Below are positions 1-6,350 of a DNA stretch of 64,000 nucleotides, in pieces (within the stretch, counting starts at the first letter, position 1; the number at the start of each line of letters is the position of its first letter). The notes under the pieces were generated by a model, which saw only the letters and a list, made by a program, of their open reading frames with translations, searched no databases and was not told where the DNA came from. The DNA lies in contig JAGHRT010000027.1 of NCBI GenBank assembly GCA_018066245.1, positions 1 through 64,000 of the forward strand, written 5' to 3'. Source of the stretch: Candidatus Equimonas faecalis. Lineage in GTDB: Bacteria; Bacteroidota; Bacteroidia; Bacteroidales; Bacteroidaceae. The translations under genes and the position numbers were made by a program.

Positions 1-24
1 TCCCCCTCCCCCACCCTGCCGTCC

Positions 25-90
25 ACAAGTCCGCCGACGGTGCCGAGCAAGCCGCCGATAGGGAAAAGCGGCGGCGGACTTGTCATTTTT
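25..90 (+). terminator. Inverted repeat with T-run, possible terminator of upstream gene
   Basis: A perfect 12-bp inverted repeat (25-36 and 72-83) built from the GTCCGCCG element found elsewhere in the window is followed by TTTTT at 86-90. It could end transcription from a gene left of the window. The 35-base loop is longer than usual for an intrinsic terminator, so it may just be two opposed copies of the dispersed repeat. Confidence 0.4.
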
Positions 91-145
91 ATCCCTTTGC
101 CGCAATTTTTGGGAGCGGCTGACGGCAGAAGTCATCCTTTTTTGC

Positions 146-153
146 TAACTTTG
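146..153 (+). promoter_or_regulatory. Bacteroidetes -7 box for mnmG
   Basis: TAACTTTG matches the Bacteroidetes primary-sigma -7 consensus TAnnTTTG and lies 18 bases before the ATG chosen for mnmG. No clear -33 TTTG box is seen at the usual distance. The closeness to the ATG implies a very short leader and supports the start at 172 rather than the in-frame ATG at 40. Confidence 0.5.
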
Positions 154-171
154 CGCCTTAAAGCCAAGAAA

Positions 172-2106
172 ATGTTGTCCAATAAAGAAAACACCCACTA
201 CGACGTCATCGTCATCGGTGCCGGCCACGCCGGCTGCGAAGCGGCACACGCCAGCGCACGGCTCGGCGCACGCACGCTGCTCATCACCATGGACCTCACG
301 AAAATCGCCCAGATGAGCTGCAACCCCGCCGTGGGAGGCATTGCCAAAGGCCAAATCGTGTGCGAAATCGATGCCCTGGGCGGCATGATGGCACGGGTAA
401 CCGACGCTTCCACGCTGCAATTTCGTATGCTCAACCGCTCCAAAGGGCCTGCCGTGTGGAGCCCACGGGCGCAGTGCGACAACCGAAAGTTTTCCGCTAC
501 GTGGCGCAAAATCCTCGAAACCACCGACAATCTCTGGCTATGGCAAGACGAAGTCATCGGCATTGAGACAGTGGCGCATTCATCGGAGGAAAACGGCGCG
601 GACGGGCCTTCGCCCTCGGCCCGCTTCCGTCTGGACACGCTCTGGGGAGCCGGATTCACGGCGCAGGCCGTGATTGTTACGGCCGGTACGTTCCTGAACG
701 GCCTGATGCACGTGGGACGCACCATGGTGCCCGGCGGACGCTGCGCGGAGCCTGCCTCAGTGCGGCTCACCGCCTCGCTGGAGCGCCTCGGCATACGCCA
801 CGAGCGCATGAAAACAGGCACGCCGGTGCGTATCGATGCCCGCAGCGTACACTTCCACCTGATGCAGGAACAGCGCGGCGAGACGGGGCAGTTCAGCCTG
901 CTCTCCCCCACCCCGCAGTCTGCGGCCCTCACCGCCGAAAGCCGTCCGGAGCGCAGTTGCTGGCTGACGGCCACCAACAGCCGCACGCACGACGTGCTTC
1001 GAGCTGCCCTGGACGAAAGTCCCCTCTACAACGGGCAGATACAGTCCATAGGCCCGCGCTACTGCCCCAGCATCGAAACCAAACTGCACACCTTCCCCGA
1101 CCGCGATTCCCACCCCCTGTTTTTGGAGCCGGAAGGCGCGGATTCATCGGAACTTTACTTGAACGGATTTTCCAGCAGCCTGCCCCTCGAAGTTCAGCTT
1201 GAGGCCCTGCGCACCATCCCCTGCTTCGCCGATGTCCACTGCCTGCGCCCGGGCTACGCCATAGAGTATGACTTCTTCCCCCCGCAGCAGTTGCGCCACA
1301 GCCTTGAGTCAAAACGCGTGGAGGGCCTGTATTTCGCCGGACAGGTGAACGGCACCACGGGCTACGAGGAAGCCGCCGGACAGGGGCTTCTGGCAGGCAT
1401 CAACGCGGCCCGCCAGACACGGGGGCTGGACCCCGTGGTGCTGGGGCGCGACCAGGCGTACATCGGGGTGCTTATCGACGACCTCGTTACGAAGGGCGTG
1501 GACGAACCCTACAGGATGTTCACCTCCCGTGCCGAATTCCGCATTTTGCTGCGGCAGGACAATGCCGACGCACGCCTCACGCCTTTGGCCGAATCCATCG
1601 GAATGATTTCACCCGAGCAGGCACGGATTTTCCGAGAGCGCCAGGAGCGCATTTCCGAGCTTGTGGCGTTTTGCCGCACAAAGCACTTGAAGCCCGCCGA
1701 AGCCAACGATTTCCTGCGTTCAATAGGCGAAAAGCCCTTGGAGCGCGGCGAGTGCCTGTTCACGCTGGTTTCCCGCCCCGCCGTCCGCCTTTCCGACATT
1801 CTCCCGCTGACCGGCTATCCCGCCGTTTCACCGAAGGAAACAGAATGCGCCGAGACGCTGATAAAGTACGACGGCTACATTCAGCGCGAACGTGCGACAG
1901 CCGAAAAGATGCATACGCTGGAGAATATCAAAATACGCGGTCGGTTCGACTATGCCGCCTTGAAGTGCCTCTCCACGGAGGCTCGTCAGAAGCTTCAAGC
2001 CGTGGAGCCCGAGACCCTCGGCCAGGCTTCTCGCATACCGGGCGTCAGTCAGAGCGATGTCGCCGCACTGATGGTCCTGGCCAGTGTTCCACGTGAAACA
2101 TTTTAA
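172..2106 (+). CDS. mnmG: tRNA uridine-5-carboxymethylaminomethyl synthase subunit MnmG (GidA)
   Basis: FAD-dependent partner of MnmE that installs the cmnm5 group on U34 of certain tRNAs in the cytoplasm. The 644-residue product has the Rossmann FAD motif GAGHAG at residues 16-21, the MSCNPAVGGIAKG segment, and both GidA signatures (GPRYCPSIE and AGQVNGTTGYEEA). Length is normal for the family. The frame stays open upstream to an ATG at 40, but the extra 44 residues are unlike any MnmG and would overlap a promoter-like box and a repeat, so 172 is preferred. In many bacteria this gene sits close to oriC. Its last codons contain a ParB-site-like sequence (2085-2100). uvrC follows after about 100 bases. 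Confidence 0.96.
   Translation: MLSNKENTHYDVIVIGAGHAGCEAAHASARLGARTLLITMDLTKIAQMSCNPAVGGIAKGQIVCEIDALGGMMARVTDASTLQFRMLNRSKGPAVWSPRAQCDNRKFSATWRKILETTDNLWLWQDEVIGIETVAHSSEENGADGPSPSARFRLDTLWGAGFTAQAVIVTAGTFLNGLMHVGRTMVPGGRCAEPASVRLTASLERLGIRHERMKTGTPVRIDARSVHFHLMQEQRGETGQFSLLSPTPQSAALTAESRPERSCWLTATNSRTHDVLRAALDESPLYNGQIQSIGPRYCPSIETKLHTFPDRDSHPLFLEPEGADSSELYLNGFSSSLPLEVQLEALRTIPCFADVHCLRPGYAIEYDFFPPQQLRHSLESKRVEGLYFAGQVNGTTGYEEAAGQGLLAGINAARQTRGLDPVVLGRDQAYIGVLIDDLVTKGVDEPYRMFTSRAEFRILLRQDNADARLTPLAESIGMISPEQARIFRERQERISELVAFCRTKHLKPAEANDFLRSIGEKPLERGECLFTLVSRPAVRLSDILPLTGYPAVSPKETECAETLIKYDGYIQRERATAEKMHTLENIKIRGRFDYAALKCLSTEARQKLQAVEPETLGQASRIPGVSQSDVAALMVLASVPRETF
2085..2100. promoter_or_regulatory. 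parS-like ParB binding site inside the 3' end of mnmG
   Basis: TGTTCCACGTGAAACA fits the known 16-bp chromosomal parS consensus TGTTnCACGTGAAACA at every fixed position. It lies in frame in the last codons of mnmG, where it encodes V-P-R-E-T. A second near match occurs in polA at 7583-7598. parS sites usually cluster near the replication origin. No ParA or ParB gene is visible in this window. Confidence 0.6.
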
Positions 2107-2209
2107 GGATAAGTTTTACTTTTTGAGCAACTTATAAAGACGTGCGTTGCGGCAAGTTTTCCTAAACGTGCAACCGGTCAGTCCGCCTCCTGCTCCCAAA
2201 AATTCGACC

Positions 2210-4024
2210 ATGCCGACCAGACCAGACCTCCAAAGCATTGTGGGCAGCTTGCCCGAGAGCCCCGGATGCTATCAGTACCTTGATGAGAAGGGCACCGTAA
2301 TCTACGTGGGCAAGGCCAAGAACCTGCGCCGCCGCGTGGGCAGTTATTTCCGCCCCGACCAGCCGAGCCTGAAGACGCGCCTGCTGGTGAGCAAAATCAG
2401 GGATATAAAGTACGTGGTGGTGAACTCCGAGACGGACGCACTGCTCTTGGAGAACAATCTCATCAAGCGGTATAAGCCTCACTACAACGTGCTGCTGAAG
2501 GACGACAAGACCTACCCCTCCATCGCCCTGACGCAGGAATGGCTGCCGCGCCTCTTCCCTACGCGCAACAGGACGGCGCGGGGTGCCACCTACTTCGGCC
2601 CCTACAGCCACGTGCCCACGATGAAGGCTCTCCTGGAGCTGTGCCGCACGCTCTACCAGCCCCGCCCGTGCCGCACGCCTATGTCGGAAGCGGGCGTGAA
2701 AGGGGGCAAATACCAGCTCTGCCTGCGCTACCACATGCACCTTTGCAAGGGGCCGTGCGTGGGCCTGCAGAGCCGCGAGGACTACCTGCTCCAGATGGAA
2801 CGCTGCCGCGAAATACTGCGCGGCAACACGGCGGAAGTGGCCCGCCAACTGAAGGAGGAAATGCTGCAACGGGCCTCGGAACTGCGCTTCGAGGAGGCTG
2901 AGGAATGCAAGCGGAAGCTGGCTTTCCTTCAGGGCTTCCAGGCGAAGAGCGAGGTGGTGAGCGGCGTGAGGTACAACGTGGACGTGTTCAACATCGTGAG
3001 CGAGGAAAAGGTGGCCTTCATCAACTATCTTCACCTGGTGGAGGGCTGCGTGAACCAGGCGTTCACCTTTGAATACCGGCGCCGCCTGGACGAGAGCGAG
3101 GCGGAGCTTCTGGCCCTTGGAATCGTGGAGATGCGCGAACGCTGGGGGAGCCGGAACAGGGAGGTGGTGGTGCCCTTCACGGTGGACCTGCCCGAGGGCT
3201 ACGCCACGCAGACCGTGCCTGAGCGCGGCGACAAGCGCAAACTGCTGGAGCTGAGCCTTCAGAACGTGAAGCAATACAAGTTTGACCGCCTGAAGCAGAC
3301 TGAAAAACTGAATCCGGAGCAGAAGCAGGTGAGGCTGATGAAGGAGATACAGGGCCACCTCGGGCTGGAACGCCTGCCGCTGCGCATCGAACTGTTTGAC
3401 AACTCGAACATCGGCGGCCAGGATGCCGTGGCCGCATGTGTGGTGTTTGAAAAGCTGAAACCTGCGAAGAAACTCTACCGCACCTACACCATAAAAACGG
3501 TGCAAGGGCCTGACGACTACGCCAGTATGCACGAAGTGGTGCTGCGCCGCTACAAGCGGCTGAGCGAGGAGGGGGAGGCGCTGCCCGACCTTATTATAGC
3601 CGACGGCGGGGCAGGCCAAATGGAGGTGATCAGGCGGGCCGTGGAGGACGATTTGGGGCTTAGAATACCGATTGCGGGGCTTGCTAAGGACGGGCGGCAC
3701 CGCACTCATGCGCTGCTGTACGGCTTCCCTGCGCAGACGGTGGGCCTGGCGCCGGACAGCCCCCTGTTCAAGGTGCTGACGCAGATGCAGGACGAGGTAC
3801 ACCGCTTTGCCATAAAGTTCCACCGGAAGAAGCGTTCTATCCGGCAGCTGGCCTCGGAACTGGACGGCGTGCGGGGCATAGGACCCGCTACGAAAAATCT
3901 GCTTATCAAGACCTTCGGCAGCGTCGGCAACATAAAAGCTGCAAGCCGGGAGGCCATTCAGGACGTGCTGGGAGTGCGAAAAGGTGAAAAAATCTACCTT
4001 TCGTTACACGAAACCGAAAAATAA
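2210..4024 (+). CDS. uvrC: Excinuclease ABC subunit C (UvrC)
   Basis: Nucleotide-excision-repair nuclease that makes the 3' and 5' incisions around a lesion held by UvrB. The 604-residue protein shows the GIY-YIG nuclease first (G19-C20-Y21 and Y32-V33-G34 with the following K-A-K-N-L-R), a UVR UvrB-binding helix pair near residues 205-240, the RNase H-like second nuclease (FDNSNIGG and IADGGAGQ) and a C-terminal helix-hairpin-helix (GVRGIGPATK). The open frame extends back to 2147, but the added 21 residues are atypical and the GIY-YIG domain starts directly after the ATG at 2210. Family length is normal and all expected domains are intact. Confidence 0.96.
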   Translation: MPTRPDLQSIVGSLPESPGCYQYLDEKGTVIYVGKAKNLRRRVGSYFRPDQPSLKTRLLVSKIRDIKYVVVNSETDALLLENNLIKRYKPHYNVLLKDDKTYPSIALTQEWLPRLFPTRNRTARGATYFGPYSHVPTMKALLELCRTLYQPRPCRTPMSEAGVKGGKYQLCLRYHMHLCKGPCVGLQSREDYLLQMERCREILRGNTAEVARQLKEEMLQRASELRFEEAEECKRKLAFLQGFQAKSEVVSGVRYNVDVFNIVSEEKVAFINYLHLVEGCVNQAFTFEYRRRLDESEAELLALGIVEMRERWGSRNREVVVPFTVDLPEGYATQTVPERGDKRKLLELSLQNVKQYKFDRLKQTEKLNPEQKQVRLMKEIQGHLGLERLPLRIELFDNSNIGGQDAVAACVVFEKLKPAKKLYRTYTIKTVQGPDDYASMHEVVLRRYKRLSEEGEALPDLIIADGGAGQMEVIRRAVEDDLGLRIPIAGLAKDGRHRTHALLYGFPAQTVGLAPDSPLFKVLTQMQDEVHRFAIKFHRKKRSIRQLASELDGVRGIGPATKNLLIKTFGSVGNIKAASREAIQDVLGVRKGEKIYLSLHETEK

Positions 4025-4028
4025 TTTG

Positions 4029-4036
4029 TAATTTTG
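4029..4036 (+). promoter_or_regulatory. Candidate -7 box upstream of deoC
   Basis: TAATTTTG fits TAnnTTTG and begins 5 bases after the uvrC stop, about 215 bases before deoC. No TTTG box at 20 bases is evident. The rest of the 227-base spacer is GC-rich and holds two opposed GTCCGCCG-type repeat copies (around 4160-4190) but no reading frame that resembles a gene. Confidence 0.4.
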
Positions 4037-4251
4037 CAACCGCGCAGTATAGGCCCGCCCCTTCGGGGCCTTCCGCCGGTGTGCCCTCCGTCGTGCCGCC
4101 GCCTCTGGCCAAGCCGCACTGGCAGACGCCTGCGGACTGCCCCAAGACCAGGGAAAACCGTCCCGCCGACAGGAAAAATGGGCGGCGGACTGCTACGGAC
4201 TGTCATACAGACTGACGCAAACACTCAAAGAGACAAACATCAACAACCTCT

Positions 4252-5118
4252 ATGACAAACAAATACGAACAGGCTTTTGCCAAATTCAACACCCGGCTGG
4301 ACGATGCACAGGTGCATGAGACCGTGATGAGGCTCATTGCCGACAATCGGGCGAAGTATGACAACCCCGACACGCTGCGCCGCCTGCTGACCACCGTGGA
4401 ACTGACCACGCTGACCGTGACGGACAACGACGAACAGGTGATTCGCCTGACGGAAAGCGTGAACGACTTTTTCGACGAACACTCTGAGCTACAGCCCATT
4501 GCCACTATATGCGTGTATCCGCGCTTCGCTGCCGCCGTGCGTGCCGCCTTGCAGACCGAGGGCGTGCGCGTGGCCTGCGTGAGCGGCGGGTTCCCCGCCA
4601 GCCAGACCTTCCTTGAGGTGAAGACCATCGAGACCGCCCTCGCCCTGAAAGACGGGGCCGACGAGATTGACATGGTGCTGAGCGTGGGCTCCTTCCTGCA
4701 AGGCGACTACGAGACCTGCGCCGACGAAATCAGCGAACTGAAGGACGTGTGCGGCGAAGCTCCCCTGAAAGTCATCCTCGAAACGGGCGAACTGAAATCG
4801 GCGGAGGCCATCATGAAAGCCTCCATACTGGCCATGTACAGCGGAGCCGACTTCATCAAGACGAGCACGGGCAAGGTGGCCGTGGCCGCTACGCCGGAGG
4901 CCGCTCTGGTGATGTGCAAGGCCATCAAGGCCTACCACGGCGAAACGGGCCGCTGGGTGGGCTTCAAGGCCGCCGGCGGCATAAAAACGCCCGATGAGGC
5001 GGTGGATTTCTACACCATAGTGTGCGAAACGCTGGGGCAGGAGTTCATCGATCAGGGCCTGTTCCGCATCGGCACATCCTCACTCTACAAGAAACTGGTG
5101 GACGCCATCCTCGCATGA
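4252..5118 (+). CDS. deoC: Deoxyribose-phosphate aldolase
   Basis: Class I aldolase splitting 2-deoxy-D-ribose 5-phosphate into glyceraldehyde 3-phosphate and acetaldehyde, in deoxynucleoside salvage. The 288-residue TIM barrel carries the Schiff-base lysine in FIKTSTGK (K203), the second active-site lysine in VGFKAAGGIK (K239), and the preceding KVILETGEL strand, which matches the longer E. coli-type subfamily. It begins at the ATG at 4252 after a 227-base spacer, so it probably has its own promoter. The next gene starts 82 bases downstream and may be co-transcribed. Confidence 0.94.
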   Translation: MTNKYEQAFAKFNTRLDDAQVHETVMRLIADNRAKYDNPDTLRRLLTTVELTTLTVTDNDEQVIRLTESVNDFFDEHSELQPIATICVYPRFAAAVRAALQTEGVRVACVSGGFPASQTFLEVKTIETALALKDGADEIDMVLSVGSFLQGDYETCADEISELKDVCGEAPLKVILETGELKSAEAIMKASILAMYSGADFIKTSTGKVAVAATPEAALVMCKAIKAYHGETGRWVGFKAAGGIKTPDEAVDFYTIVCETLGQEFIDQGLFRIGTSSLYKKLVDAILA

Positions 5119-5200
5119 GGCAGCGGGCCGCACGCCCCTACCCTGCCCCACCCCACAACTCAGGCTAACGACAGACAACAGAGGTCGCAAGAATCAACAA

Positions 5201-6181
5201 ATGACCACTTTAGAAGAAATACGCAAGCCCGTGGAAGCCGAACTGGAGGCTTACCAACGGCTGTTTGACCAAGCTCTGGGCCACAATGACCCCTTTATGC
5301 ATCAGGCCCTGGGCTACATACGCCGGCGCAAAGGCAAGATGATGCGTCCTATCCTCGTGATGCTCAGCGCCAAGGAAGCAGGCACGGCCGGCCAGGCCAC
5401 GCTGATGAGCGCCCTCACGCTGGAACTGCTGCACACCGCCTCGCTGGTACACGACGACGTGGTGGACGAAAGCGGCGAAAGGCGCGGACAGCGCAGCGTG
5501 AACGCCGTGTACGACAACAAGGTGGCCGTGCTCCTGGGCGACTACCTGCTGGCCTCGTCGCTGCACGCCGCCTCCGAAACCGGACACCTGCGCATAGTGG
5601 ACATCATCGCACAGTTGGGCCGGCAGCTGGCCGAGGGTGAGATTTTCCAACTCACCAACACGCAGAGCAACCTGCTGAGCGAGGACAACTACTTCCACAT
5701 TATCAGCCACAAGACCGCGGCCCTGTTCCGAGCCTGCACACAGTTGGGCTACCTGTCCGCTACTGCCGAAACCGACGAATCCACGCTGGAAAATCATACG
5801 CGGCTGGGCGAAATCATCGGCCTGATGTTCCAAATACGCGACGATATATTCGACTACTACGACGATGCCGACATCGGCAAGCCACGAGCCAACGACATGG
5901 CCGAAGGCAAGCTCACGCTGCCCGCCCTCTACGCCCTCAACACAGCCGGCGACGAGGCCATGAAGGCCCTTGCCCTCCGCGTGCGACAGCACCAGGCATC
6001 GCCCGACGAGATAGGCCGCCTCATAGCCTTCACCAAGGACTGCGGCGGCATAGCCTATGCCGAAGAGAAAATGCAGAGCCTGCGCAGCGAAGCCCTCGGC
6101 ATCATCGGCACTTTCCGCCATGCGGAGGTGCGCACTGCCCTGCGGCAGTACGTGGACTTCGTGATTGAGCGCAACACCTGA
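5201..6181 (+). CDS. Trans-polyprenyl diphosphate synthase (IspB/octaprenyl type)
   Basis: Chain-elongating prenyltransferase that condenses isopentenyl diphosphate onto an allylic primer, most likely making the side chain of menaquinone. The 326-residue all-helical protein has both Asp-rich motifs: DDVVD at residues 85-89 in LVHDDVVDESG, and DDIFD at 214-218 followed by DYYDDADIGKP. The bulky-residue pattern before the first motif that sets chain length was not resolved, so the product length is not assigned. It is downstream of deoC and separated from polA by 169 bases that include AT-rich filler repeats. Confidence 0.9.
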   Translation: MTTLEEIRKPVEAELEAYQRLFDQALGHNDPFMHQALGYIRRRKGKMMRPILVMLSAKEAGTAGQATLMSALTLELLHTASLVHDDVVDESGERRGQRSVNAVYDNKVAVLLGDYLLASSLHAASETGHLRIVDIIAQLGRQLAEGEIFQLTNTQSNLLSEDNYFHIISHKTAALFRACTQLGYLSATAETDESTLENHTRLGEIIGLMFQIRDDIFDYYDDADIGKPRANDMAEGKLTLPALYALNTAGDEAMKALALRVRQHQASPDEIGRLIAFTKDCGGIAYAEEKMQSLRSEALGIIGTFRHAEVRTALRQYVDFVIERNT

Positions 6182-6302
6182 CCGCTGCACCCGCATGGCG
6201 GCAAGGCAGAGGCGCCCTGCCTGACTGCAAGGGAGCACAGCCTGCTTCCCCGCACCGCACACGGGACGGCTGAAAGGGACGGCCTCCAGCCGCAATGCTC
6301 CC

Positions 6303-6350
6303 ATTTGCCAATCCGCTAATTTCCTCATCTCCTCATTTACCCATTCACTC
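6303..6350. repeat. AT-rich low-complexity spacer just before polA
   Basis: A run of near-repeats around CTAATTTCCTCATCTCC and CATTTACCCATTC occupies the last 48 bases before the polA ATG. Similar AT-rich degenerate repeats (AATTGGCAAAT, AATGTAGAATG, ATTATACAT, TCTAGAATC) sit directly before or after genes at 9157, 11553, 14843, 18946, 20532, 33700, 34052 and 60251. They stand out against the GC-rich genes. Confidence 0.5.
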